NCBI GenBank assembly: GCA_021799615.1
Contig: JAJZAC010000002.1
Location: 1-63,571, forward strand
From: Actinomycetes bacterium
Lineage (GTDB): Bacteria > Actinomycetota > Acidimicrobiia > Acidimicrobiales > RAAP-2
Length of the DNA stretch: 63,571 bases
Reading direction: 5' to 3'
Under the pieces are notes generated by a model that was not told where the DNA came from, ran no database searches, and saw only the letters and a list, made by a program, of their open reading frames with translations. Shown here in pieces: positions 26,401-34,362 of this stretch. The first letter of the stretch is position 1. Each line of letters starts with the position of its first letter. The translations under genes and the position numbers were made by a program.

Positions 26401-27056
26401 CAGTCCCACCTCCCTCCGAGAAAGCTGCGCAGACGGGCCAACGAACCGGACGCCACCACGAACCGGACGACGTCGTCCTTGCGGAGGGTGGCGCCGTGAG
26501 CCGGAATGCTGGAGTGGCCTCCTCGGGTCAGCTCGACGACACGGATCTCGCCGGGGACGTCGAACTCGTCGACCCGGCGGCCGACCAGGTACTCGGGCAC
26601 CGGGGACCGCACGAGGAGCGACTCGCCGTTGCCGAAGGTCTGCTCGGGCTCGAGGCGTGTGTGGCGGATCATGCGGTGCACGCGGTCGACGGTCATCCGC
26701 GCCGACGCCACCATGGGCAGGCCGAGATCCGAACAGACCGGCGAGCGCTCGCCGTCGTGCAACCTGCCGACGACCTGGGGGACCCGGAACGTGTCCCGGG
26801 CGATGCGGGCCACCACGATGTTGAGGCTGTCGCTCGAGCTGAGGGCGGCCAGGGCGTCCGCGTGATCGATCCCGGCCGCCACCAGGACCGACCGGTGGAG
26901 CCCACTCCCCACGACGAACCTCCCGGCGAACCCCTGGGGCAGCCGGCGCCGCGAGGCCTCGTCGACGTCGACCACCGACACCGACTCACCTTCGGCATCG
27001 AGCCGGGCGGCGAGCGCCGATCCCGACCGTCCGCATCCGACGATTGCCACGTGCAT
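26400..27056 (-). CDS. TrkA-type K+ regulatory protein (first of a pair)
   Basis: A 218-residue TrkA_N plus TrkA_C protein: MHVAIVGCGRSGSALAARL is the dinucleotide loop, VVDVDEASRRRL closes the second strand, and the TrkA_C lobe covers about 135-215. It differs enough from the next gene to be an ancient paralogue, as with CeoB and CeoC. It starts within the stop codon of the P-type ATPase gene (TGATG), so all three genes are translationally coupled. It probably senses nucleotide or ion state and controls a partner transporter; here the genetically linked partner is the ATPase. Confidence 0.88.
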   Translation of the reverse strand: MHVAIVGCGRSGSALAARLDAEGESVSVVDVDEASRRRLPQGFAGRFVVGSGLHRSVLVAAGIDHADALAALSSSDSLNIVVARIARDTFRVPQVVGRLHDGERSPVCSDLGLPMVASARMTVDRVHRMIRHTRLEPEQTFGNGESLLVRSPVPEYLVGRRVDEFDVPGEIRVVELTRGGHSSIPAHGATLRKDDVVRFVVASGSLARLRSFLGGRWD

Positions 27057-30000
27057 CACGCCGCCTCCTCTGCTGTTGTCGTGCCGACCGTGCCGGACGT
27101 GGCGCCGCCCGCTCCGTCCACACCCCGTTGCCGCTTCGACGACGACCACCGGTGCCACGCCTTGCGCGCCTCGTCGGCGGCCAGAAGGAGGGCACCGAAC
27201 GCCACCAGGAGCAGCCAGTCGGTCAGGCGGAGCGGCGCGGTGTGGAACACGTCCTGCAACAGGGGGACGTAGCTGATGGCCGCCATCATGGTCACCCCGA
27301 AGGCGCCGGCGGCCACGAGCGGCGGGTTCGACCACAACCCGGTCCGGAAGATGCTCTGCCGGTCGGTGCGCACGGCGAAGCTGTTGAAGAATTGGCTGAC
27401 GACGATGCCCGCCTGGGACATGGTCAGGGCTTCCCGGTAGGTCGGGTTCGAGGCGGTGAACGCGTCGAAGGGAAGGTGGGCGGAGTGGATCCGCCAGAAG
27501 AAGGCGAAGACCACCCCGGCCGACTGGATGGTGCCGAGGAACAGGAACCGCCGGACGACCGGCCACGAGAACAGCTGCTCGGACGGGGGGCGGGGCGGGC
27601 GGTCCATGCTGTCGGCCTCCGGACGCTCGGCGCCGAGCGCCAGGGCCGGGAGCACGTCGGAACCGAGGTCGATCGCCAGGACCTGGAGGGCGGACAGGGG
27701 CACGAGCGGGAACCCGACGAACGTCGCTGCCAGGATCGGGGCCAGCTCGGCCAGGTTGTGGCTGAACAGGTACACGAGGAACCGGCGGATGTTCTGGTAG
27801 ACGGCCCGACCCAGCTCGACGGCGGCCGCGATCGAGGCGAACGAGTCGTCCAGCAGGACCATGACCGAGGCCTCGCGGGCCACGTCGGTGCCACCGGCAC
27901 CCATGGCCACGCCCACGCTGGCCCGCTTGAGGGCGGGGGCGTCGTTGGCCCCGTCGCCGGTGACGGCGACGATCTCCCCCTGTGATTCCAGCGCGGTGAC
28001 GATCCGCAGCTTGTGCTCGGGCCGGACCCGGGCGAACAGCAACTGCCCACCGCCACGCAGCAGCGACCCGAGCGCGGCGTCGTCCATGGCGTCGAGCTCG
28101 GTGCCGGTCACCGTCCGGACCGTCCCCGTTCCGACGATGCCCACCCTCCTGGCCACCGCCTCTGCCGTCAGGCCGTAGTCGCCGGTGACCATGTAGATGG
28201 CGATGCCGGCATGCCTGCAGGCGGCCACCGCGTCCGCCACCTCGGGCCGGGGCGGGTCGGACATGGCCACCAGCCCGAGGAGGGTCAGGTCCCGTTCGAC
28301 GTCCCCCTGCCGGGCGCGGGCATCGGCCACCCGACGGGTGGCGACCGCCAGCAGGCGCAGACCCTGCGCGGCCAGGTCGTCGTTCGCCTCGTCGGCCCGG
28401 CGCCGCAGTGCGGCATCGAGCGGCACCGTCGTCCCGCCCCAGCGCGCCGAGGTGCAGCGCTCCAACACGGCCTGGGGCGATCCCTTGACGCACACCTCCA
28501 CGTCACCCGGTGCCCCGTGGAGCGTGGTCATCAACTTCCGGTCCGGGTCGAAGGGGAAGGTCCCCACCCGCGGGGCCCGGCGGAGCTCGTCCTCGAGGTC
28601 GATCCCCGCCTTGGCCGCGGCGACCAGCACGGCGCCCTCGGTCGTGTCGCCCAGCACACGCCAGTCCTGCGTCCCGTCCGGAGGAACCAGCCGGGCGTCA
28701 CAGCACAGCGCCGCCGTCCGCAGCACCTCCCGCACCTGGTCCAGTCCCCCGGGCCCGTCGGCGGTGACGGCGACCACCGACCCTTCGGGGCCGTAGCCAA
28801 CGCCGCTCACCGCGTACCGCTGGCCCGACGCGACGACCTGCTGGACGGTCATCTCCGCCTTCGTCAGCGTCCCCGTCTTGTCGGTGCAGATGACGGTGGT
28901 CGATCCGAGCGCCTCGACGGCGGCCAGGCGCTTGATGAGCGCCTGCTTGCGGGCCATCCGGCGCACGCCGATGGCGAGCGACACCGACAGGGTGGCCGGC
29001 AGTCCCTCGGGCACCAGCGCGACCATGACCCCGAGCGCGAAGACGAAGGACAGCGCCAACGGGTTGCCGGTCAGGACCCGCAACGCGAACAGGAGCCCGC
29101 CTGCGGCGATCGCCACCATGGCCACCCGCCGGGCCATCACCGTCACCTGGCGCTGGAGTGGGCTCTGTTCCGGCGGGAGGCCGGCGGTCAGCCGGTAGAT
29201 CCGGCCGAACTCGGTGGACAACCCGGTGGCATAGACGACGGCCTTGGCCGTCCCGCTGGTGACGGAGGTGCCCGTGAACACGCAATTCCGGGCATCCATC
29301 GGCACGGTGCTGTCCACCGGCTCGTCGACCCGTCCGACCGGTTGGCTCTCGCCGGTCAACGCGGCCATCTCGATGGTCAGGCTGTGGGCCTCGATCACCC
29401 GGGAGTCGGCCGAGACGGCGTCGCCGGCGTCGAGGACGGCGAGGTCACCGGGCACCAGCGTTTCAGCCGGGATCTCGCGCAGGACACCGTCGCGCAGCAC
29501 GCGCGCCGTCCGGGGAACCATGGCCTGGAGCGCTTCGGCCGTGCGTTCGGCGGCATGCTCCTGGACGAAGCCGATCACGGCGTTCAGGGCGACCACACCC
29601 AGGATCCCGCAGGCCAGGATCAGGTTCGCCGAGTCCCGGGGGGTGGAGGCGAAGTAGATGACGAAGGTGAGACCCGCGGCGATCAGCAGGAGCACCGCGA
29701 ACATGTTCGCCAGCTGCGCCGCCAGCTCCGCCAGCACGCTCCGTCGCCGGGGTTCGGGGAGCGCGTTGGGGCCGGTGGCAGCCAGCCTGGTCCCGGCCTC
29801 CTGCTCCGAGAGACCCCGCCGCGAGGTCCCGAGGGCCGCCAGGACCTCCGCCGAACTGAGCCGGGCGATGCCGGCCCCGAAGGCCCCCTGACCGTCCGGG
29901 GTGGGGCGTGGCCGGTCGGGGGCGGCCGATCCGTCCGCGGCGCCAGCCGCCGATCCGTCCGCGGCGTCAGCCGCCGATCCGCTCGGGGCGCCAGCCGTGC

Positions 30001-30085
30001 CCATGCCCTCCCGCGGGCGGGCGCCGCCGCTCACGGACGGGGGTGCCGGTCCCCTGGACACTCGTTCGCCACGGCCACTGCCCAC
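27056..30085 (-). CDS. P2-type cation ATPase, Na+/K+-ATPase-like
   Basis: A 1009-residue P-type ATPase. The actuator motif is TGES (residue ~244), the TM4 ion site VPEGLPATLS (~358), the phosphorylation site D402 in DKTGTLT, the nucleotide site KGSP (~534), and the hinge TGDGANDAPAL. In the TM6 region it reads AIDLGSDVLPALALG followed by EADSMDRPPR, closely like the IDLGTD..PA.SLA..AESDIM..PR pattern of Na+/K+-type (P2C) pumps rather than SERCA. It has an N-terminal 70-residue Gly/Ala/Ser-rich extension, partly built from a 24-bp DNA repeat. The GTG start is supported by GAGGAG. It is co-translated with two TrkA proteins, pointing to Na+ or K+ transport. Confidence 0.9.
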   Translation of the reverse strand: MGSGRGERVSRGPAPPSVSGGARPREGMGTAGAPSGSAADAADGSAAGAADGSAAPDRPRPTPDGQGAFGAGIARLSSAEVLAALGTSRRGLSEQEAGTRLAATGPNALPEPRRRSVLAELAAQLANMFAVLLLIAAGLTFVIYFASTPRDSANLILACGILGVVALNAVIGFVQEHAAERTAEALQAMVPRTARVLRDGVLREIPAETLVPGDLAVLDAGDAVSADSRVIEAHSLTIEMAALTGESQPVGRVDEPVDSTVPMDARNCVFTGTSVTSGTAKAVVYATGLSTEFGRIYRLTAGLPPEQSPLQRQVTVMARRVAMVAIAAGGLLFALRVLTGNPLALSFVFALGVMVALVPEGLPATLSVSLAIGVRRMARKQALIKRLAAVEALGSTTVICTDKTGTLTKAEMTVQQVVASGQRYAVSGVGYGPEGSVVAVTADGPGGLDQVREVLRTAALCCDARLVPPDGTQDWRVLGDTTEGAVLVAAAKAGIDLEDELRRAPRVGTFPFDPDRKLMTTLHGAPGDVEVCVKGSPQAVLERCTSARWGGTTVPLDAALRRRADEANDDLAAQGLRLLAVATRRVADARARQGDVERDLTLLGLVAMSDPPRPEVADAVAACRHAGIAIYMVTGDYGLTAEAVARRVGIVGTGTVRTVTGTELDAMDDAALGSLLRGGGQLLFARVRPEHKLRIVTALESQGEIVAVTGDGANDAPALKRASVGVAMGAGGTDVAREASVMVLLDDSFASIAAAVELGRAVYQNIRRFLVYLFSHNLAELAPILAATFVGFPLVPLSALQVLAIDLGSDVLPALALGAERPEADSMDRPPRPPSEQLFSWPVVRRFLFLGTIQSAGVVFAFFWRIHSAHLPFDAFTASNPTYREALTMSQAGIVVSQFFNSFAVRTDRQSIFRTGLWSNPPLVAAGAFGVTMMAAISYVPLLQDVFHTAPLRLTDWLLLVAFGALLLAADEARKAWHRWSSSKRQRGVDGAGGATSGTVGTTTAEEAA
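29928..29997. repeat. 24-bp in-frame tandem repeat, ~3 copies
   Basis: The unit starting gatccgtccgcggcgccagc is repeated three times with few changes inside the N-terminal extension of the P-type ATPase. It encodes an ADGSA/ADAADGSA-like low-complexity segment (residues ~36-53). The unit is a multiple of three, so copy-number change would not break the frame. Confidence 0.8.
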
Positions 30086-30277
30086 ACCGGCGCTCCTCTG
30101 GCTCTGGCTCGACCTGCGCCCCCATGCCAGCTTCGGGCGGACCGGCCCGTCCCGACCAGGGGCAAAGGTCCCCCCGGCTCGGGCTCCGCCGTGCGTCGGG
30201 CGGCAGGCGGGCGACGACGTCAGGCCACGGAACCTCCGTCGCCGTGATGCTGCCGCTCCGGCGGAAGCCCCTTCGGC

Positions 30278-30490
30278 CTAGACCGTCGGGTGTGCGTGGC
30301 GCATCGGGGCGTGGAAGAGCGGTGCCGCCAGGCAGAAGTTGAAGACGCCGGCAGCCAGGGGCACCAGGCCCACCGCTGCCAGGATCCACCAGGCACTGCC
30401 GAGACCGGCGCCGATCCCGATGAGGACGAGGCCGAGCACGCCTCGGGTGACCCTGCCGATCGGTCGTTCCATGAACCGGACGAGTGCCAT
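30278..30490 (-). CDS. YgaP-like DUF2892 small membrane protein
   Basis: A 70-residue protein with two hydrophobic helices: VTRGVLGLVLIGIGAGLG and LAAVGLVPLAAGVFNFCLAAPLF. The MERPIGR..RG..G..L start and the NFC..APLF end are characteristic of DUF2892/YgaP membrane segments, which often accompany rhodanese and persulfide-handling genes. The ATG has GGAGGT 5-6 nt upstream. A CsoR/CstR-like operator lies 41-56 nt upstream and abuts a TATGAG -10-like element, so regulation by a thiol- or metal-sensing repressor is likely. Confidence 0.8.
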   Translation of the reverse strand: MALVRFMERPIGRVTRGVLGLVLIGIGAGLGSAWWILAAVGLVPLAAGVFNFCLAAPLFHAPMRHAHPTV

Positions 30491-30530
30491 GACGTACCTC
30501 CGTCGTTCCCTGCCCGACGATGTCGGGCTC

Positions 30531-30546
30531 ATACCCCCCTGGGTAT
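30531..30546. promoter_or_regulatory. Second CsoR/CstR-type operator
   Basis: ATACCCCCCTGGGTAT fits ATACCC-N4-GGGTAT, the same pattern as the site at 508-523. It is positioned over the promoter of the DUF2892 gene, with its end contributing the TAT of a TATGAG -10-like hexamer on the minus strand. In known CstR regulons such sites control sulfurtransferase, rhodanese and YgaP-type genes. Confidence 0.6.
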
Positions 30547-30699
30547 GTACACAGGACAACACCGCGAGCTCGGCGTCGATTCCCGCGAGCGCGGACCAGC
30601 AACGGGCAACCAGAGGCCGGCGTCCCCGCGCTGCCCTGGCCGCGCAGCTCGGGACGAGCTCGGTCACGCCAGGACGCGCTGACGGCGGGGCCGGTCGGG

Positions 30700-30804
30700 G
30701 GCCTCCGGGGCTCCGGGCCTCCGGGCCTCCGAGGCTCCGGGCCTCCGAGGCTCCGGGGCTACGGGGCTCCGGGGCTCCGGGGCTACGGGGCTCCGGGGCT
30801 ACGG
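30700..30804. repeat. Degenerate 9-10 bp tandem repeat (ggctccggg/ggctacggg)
   Basis: About ten imperfect copies of ggctccggg and ggctacggg lie directly downstream of the methyltransferase stop codon (30799-30801), reaching into its last codon. The 308-bp gap between the DUF2892 gene and the methyltransferase holds only this array and the operator; I see no gene in it. Confidence 0.8.
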
Positions 30805-31614
30805 GCCCGGCTTGGTCCCGGCGACCACGGCGGCCTCGAGACGGACCGGCGTGGCCGCGACCTGGCTGAACCCCGCCTGGCGAAAATAGCGCTCCCACGT
30901 CTCCATGGTCACGGGGCGCTCCTCCATCCGGAACCAGAAGCGCCCGACGTTCTTCACCAGCCGCCACCACCCGGCCGGGCCGCGCCGGAGCATGACCGCC
31001 GCCTTCGATCCGATGATCGACCGGTCGCGAGCCGAGGTTCCCCTCCCGAACATCATGTCGCCGATGACCATGCGGCCGCCGGGCCGCAGCCACCCGAGCG
31101 CCGATGCCACCAGCGCCTCCTTGTCGCGGTCACGCAGGTGATGCAGGGCGTAATTGGAGACGATGAGGTCGACGCTCCCCGGCGGGAGCTCCAGGTCCTC
31201 GAGGGGTGCGGCCAGGGTGGTGATGCCCTGGACCCCGGCTTCCGCCGCCTTGGCCACCAGGAGCTCGAGCATCGACGGGCTCAAGTCGACCGCCGTCACC
31301 CGGGCGCCGCGCTCGGCCAACGGGATGCTGACGCTCCCGGTCCCGCATCCGAGATCCACCACCATCGCTCCGGGGCTGACGTCCGACGCGTCGAGGACGG
31401 CAGCCACGATGCGCTCGAGGCCGGTGGCGCCGCCGTGGTCCCACGAGCGCGAGCGACGATCCCACCAGCGCGCACGCCGCTGGAGGCGTCCGGTGGCCCG
31501 ACCGGCGGCCCCCGAGGCGGCCGAGGTTCCCGTCGCCGGTGGGGCCGACGGCGCCGCCGCGCCGCGTGCCTGGCCTGGATCAGAAGGTGACTGCATCGAC
31601 CCAGTCTGCACCAT
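30799..31614 (-). CDS. Class I SAM-dependent methyltransferase
   Basis: A 271-residue protein. After a 40-residue Ala/Gly-rich tail, motif I is MVVDLGCGTGSVSIPLA, followed by VTAVDLSPSMLELL and VSNYALHHLRDRDK, the standard SAM methyltransferase motifs (type 11, UbiE-like). A later segment RRGPAGWWRLVKN and a C-terminal strand complete the fold. Substrate unknown. The start is uncertain: ATG 31614 or the adjacent GTG (31611) with AAGGG upstream, or ATG 31596. Confidence 0.85.
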   Translation of the reverse strand: MVQTGSMQSPSDPGQARGAAAPSAPPATGTSAASGAAGRATGRLQRRARWWDRRSRSWDHGGATGLERIVAAVLDASDVSPGAMVVDLGCGTGSVSIPLAERGARVTAVDLSPSMLELLVAKAAEAGVQGITTLAAPLEDLELPPGSVDLIVSNYALHHLRDRDKEALVASALGWLRPGGRMVIGDMMFGRGTSARDRSIIGSKAAVMLRRGPAGWWRLVKNVGRFWFRMEERPVTMETWERYFRQAGFSQVAATPVRLEAAVVAGTKPGP

Positions 31615-31768
31615 CACCCTTACGGCGCCGTGAAGGCCGCGCCGCGGCGGGTGGGCGTCCCCGTGCTCAGCCCCCACAGGACCTGGGGCTCCGGGGCCCG
31701 GCGCTCAGCCCCGCGGGGCCTGGGGCGCCCCGGCCCCCCACCCGCCGACGGATACGCTTCGCGTTCGC

Positions 31769-32860
31769 ATGCGTAGCCTCTCCCACCGCCGCCGGCGTGC
31801 CCGCAGGCAGCGCGCCGCACGAGTGGCCCTCGGGTCAGCCGCCGTGCTCGCCCTGGTCGTGGCCGGCCTGGCGGTGACCCATCTGGTGGGCGCTTCGGCG
31901 GGGCGACATCCGGCCACGACACCCGATCCACCGACGGTGCCGACCACCACCTCCACGACGTCACCCGCCCAGGCCCAGCCCACGCCGATCGGGGCGTTCT
32001 CCGTCGGGACGACCAGCCTGACCACCACGGCGCCCGCGGGCACGACGGGTCCCGGCGAGGCCATCCCCGTCGAGATCTGGTTCCCGGCCGCCGATTCCCG
32101 CAGCGGACCGGTCCCCGACCACGTGGGAGGCCCCCATCCCCTCCTCGTCTTCTCCCAGGGCTACGACCTGTCGGTCCAGGCATACACCTCCCTGATCGGC
32201 GACTGGGCCTCAGCCGGGTTCGTCGTGGCCGCGCCCACCTACCCACACACGGATCCGGCCGATCCCGGCGGGCTCGACGAGGAGGACATCGTCAACCATC
32301 CGGCCGACTTGCGGGCGGTCATCACCGACGTGGTCGACGCCGCCTCGAAGCCCGGATCGCCGCTTGCCGGGATGGTCGACACCGCCCGGATCGGGCTCGT
32401 GGGCCATTCCGACGGTGGGGACGTCAGCCTTGCCGTCGCCGCCAACACCTGCTGCCGCGACCAGCGGGTCAAGGCCGTGGCCGTCCTGTCGGGTGCCGAG
32501 TTGGCCAGCTTCGGTGGGACCTACTTCGCTCCGCCGACCGTCCCCATCCTCGTCGTCCAGGGCAGCGCCGACATCGTCAACGTCCCCGCCTGCAGCACGC
32601 AGATCTACGACGCCGCCCCGTCTCCCAAGTACTACCTGGACCTGCTGGGCGCGGCCCACGAGCCCCCTTACGTGAGCCCGGGGCCCGTCCTGCAGATCGT
32701 GGCCCAGACGACGACGGCGTTCTTCGACGCCACCCTGGCCGGCCAGGCCTCGGGCATCGCCGCCATGTCGGCCGCCGGCACCGTGGCGGGAACCGCGCAG
32801 CTCACCGTGGGTGGCACCGCTCCTCCGGCAACGGGAACGTGCCCGGGAGCGCCCGCCTAG
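31769..32860 (+). CDS. Membrane-anchored alpha/beta hydrolase (dienelactone hydrolase/PAF-acetylhydrolase-like)
   Basis: The 363-residue protein begins with an Arg-rich cytoplasmic tail and one helix (ARVALGSAAVLALVVAGLAV, residues ~17-37), so it is secreted or anchored outside. A Thr/Ser/Pro linker precedes the hydrolase: HPLLVFSQGYD near 122, nucleophile serine in GLVGHSDGGD near 212, acid aspartate in VVQGSADIVN, and histidine in LLGAAHEPP. This matches chlorophyllase/PAF-acetylhydrolase-type esterases. A -10-like TACGCT lies 10 nt before the ATG and no clear ribosome site is present. The ester substrate is not known. Confidence 0.82.
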   Translation: MRSLSHRRRRARRQRAARVALGSAAVLALVVAGLAVTHLVGASAGRHPATTPDPPTVPTTTSTTSPAQAQPTPIGAFSVGTTSLTTTAPAGTTGPGEAIPVEIWFPAADSRSGPVPDHVGGPHPLLVFSQGYDLSVQAYTSLIGDWASAGFVVAAPTYPHTDPADPGGLDEEDIVNHPADLRAVITDVVDAASKPGSPLAGMVDTARIGLVGHSDGGDVSLAVAANTCCRDQRVKAVAVLSGAELASFGGTYFAPPTVPILVVQGSADIVNVPACSTQIYDAAPSPKYYLDLLGAAHEPPYVSPGPVLQIVAQTTTAFFDATLAGQASGIAAMSAAGTVAGTAQLTVGGTAPPATGTCPGAPA

Positions 32861-33072
32861 GCACCCCACCCGGCCGGCGCCACCCGCCCAGATACCCCAC
32901 CCGGCCGATAAGAAGCCGATAAGGCTTGTGCCGACGGAGGTTCCCTGCATCGAGCAGGCAGGTACCGTGGCGGGAATCACCACCATGTACCCCACCACCC
33001 TCGGTCACGGCCGCCCGACTACGGGCCATCGGCTCCCGGCGAGCCGGACCGGACAGACGCGTCGGAGGCCAC

Positions 33073-33681
33073 GTGCGCATCGGTCGTGAGCACGTCGGAC
33101 CTGGGGGCTTCCTGGTCCTCAGCGTGGCTGGCGTCGCCGCCCTGGGGCTGGCCGTGTCCGGGTACGGTCACGGCGGCGTGGTCACCGGCAGCGGGGGCCT
33201 GGTGAGCAGCGCCCAGCCCGCCGGTGCCGGCGGGACCCAGACGAGCCGTGCATCCGGGGGGTCCGGACGGTCCACTCCCGCCACCACACCGGGCACGTCA
33301 CCGACGACGTCCGGACCGAGGACCACCACGACTACGACACCGCCGGCCAGTTCCTCGACGCCGGCCCAGAAGCTCGGTCCCTCGCTGGCGTCGTCCCAGT
33401 ACGCGCCCTACGCCTACCAGATCTACCCCGGTACCCCCTCGGCACAGGCCCAGGCGGCGCTGTCCGGCATCGACTTCCACGTGACACCGGGGCCGACGTC
33501 GTTCTCGGTCACCGTGGCGGCGGCCGGAAGCTCCCAGGGTGCGACACCGACCGTCTATCCCAACGGGGACAGGATCTACGTCATCGAGGCCAGCTTCGGC
33601 GACGACTCCGGTGGTGTCGACTACAGCTTGGGCGACGACTCCATCGTCGCCACCAACGCCGCCGGGAGGATGATCCAGTGA
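33073..33681 (+). CDS. Exported protein with conserved C-terminal domain of unknown function
   Basis: A 202-residue protein: a membrane segment at residues ~10-32 (GFLVLSVAGVAALGLAVSG), a Ser/Thr/Pro/Gly linker to ~95, then a compact ~105-residue domain. This contains YAPYAYQIYPGTPSAQAQAAL and, near the end, YVIEASFGDDSGGVDYSLG, then DD and GRMIQ. I recognise this GDDSG..DY..GDD pattern as a recurrent extracellular domain in actinobacteria without a known function. GTG 33073 follows GGAGG by 4 nt. The stop overlaps the start of the DoxX-like gene (GTGA), so the two work together. Confidence 0.7.
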   Translation: MRIGREHVGPGGFLVLSVAGVAALGLAVSGYGHGGVVTGSGGLVSSAQPAGAGGTQTSRASGGSGRSTPATTPGTSPTTSGPRTTTTTTPPASSSTPAQKLGPSLASSQYAPYAYQIYPGTPSAQAQAALSGIDFHVTPGPTSFSVTVAAAGSSQGATPTVYPNGDRIYVIEASFGDDSGGVDYSLGDDSIVATNAAGRMIQ

Positions 33682-34232
33682 GTGCGAGCCCCGTCCAGAC
33701 CGGCGGTGGCACCACCACCGTCCGGCGGGTGCCGGGTGGCGGCATCAACGAGGCGGCCGGCCGGGGTCGGGTCGGTCGTGCTGCGACCACGGCATCGCCA
33801 CCGCCGGCCGCCGGACCGGCCCCTGGCACCGTCGCCGCGCTGCTCGAGCGCGGGACGGCGTTCGCCGAAGCGTGGGCACCGACCGCCGCTCGGGTGCTGC
33901 TCGGGCTGGTGCTGGCATGGTTCGGCTACCACGAGTTGGTCGACCCCCTGCTGTGGACCGGGTACGTCCACGTGCTGCCGGCCACCTCCCACGTCGCCGA
34001 GGTCCTCGTACTCGCCCACGGCTGGCTCCTGGTGCTCGTCGCCGTGGCCCTCGTGGCCGGCATCGCGCCGCGGCTCGCCGCAGCGGTGGCCGTGCTGCTC
34101 ATGACGGAGATCGTCATCTCCCTGATCGCCACCGGCGGGCTCTCCGACCTGGTCCTCCGGGACGTCGGCGTCCTCGGTCTGGCCATCTCGCTGACCGGCT
34201 CCAAGCGACAGCGCCTGCTCCTGCGGCGGTGA
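33678..34232 (+). CDS. DoxX-like integral membrane protein
   Basis: The 184-residue protein has a ~55-residue disordered start and four predicted helices, beginning ARVLLGLVLAWFGYHELVDP and followed by WTGYVHVLP and three further helices. This is the DoxX-like/quinol-interacting membrane family. DoxX relatives act in thiosulfate:quinone oxidoreduction or, in mycobacteria, in thiol-oxidant resistance. It is translationally coupled to the exported protein upstream and followed by a b561-like protein, suggesting an envelope redox role. Confidence 0.75.
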   Translation: MSASPVQTGGGTTTVRRVPGGGINEAAGRGRVGRAATTASPPPAAGPAPGTVAALLERGTAFAEAWAPTAARVLLGLVLAWFGYHELVDPLLWTGYVHVLPATSHVAEVLVLAHGWLLVLVAVALVAGIAPRLAAAVAVLLMTEIVISLIATGGLSDLVLRDVGVLGLAISLTGSKRQRLLLRR

Positions 34233-34345
34233 GCGCCCTGGTGCCGGCCCCGGGCTCCCGGCCACCCCTTGTGGTCGTCGTACCTGCTCAGCCCGTTCGT
34301 CCCGCGCTGTCCGGGGGGCTTCATGCTGGTGTCAGCCTGCCCCCG

Positions 34346-34362
34346 TACGATGCCGGACGATG
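34346..34362 (+). promoter_or_regulatory. -10 element for leaderless b561-like gene
   Basis: TACGAT at 34346-34351 is followed by eight bases and ATG 34360, without a Shine-Dalgarno sequence in between. Confidence 0.35.

Noticed and set aside
25693-27056. TrkA pair as part of a standard Trk/Ktr uptake system
   Set aside because: No TrkH, TrkG or KtrB-like membrane subunit is encoded anywhere in the window; the coupled partner is a P-type ATPase.
28013-30247. A 744-codon plus-strand frame opposite the P-type ATPase
   Set aside because: Antisense shadow; the ATPase on the other strand is unambiguous.
32861-33072. Possible riboswitch between the hydrolase and the exported protein
   Set aside because: There are only short repeats (ccccacccggccg twice) and one small hairpin; no known riboswitch core could be recognised.
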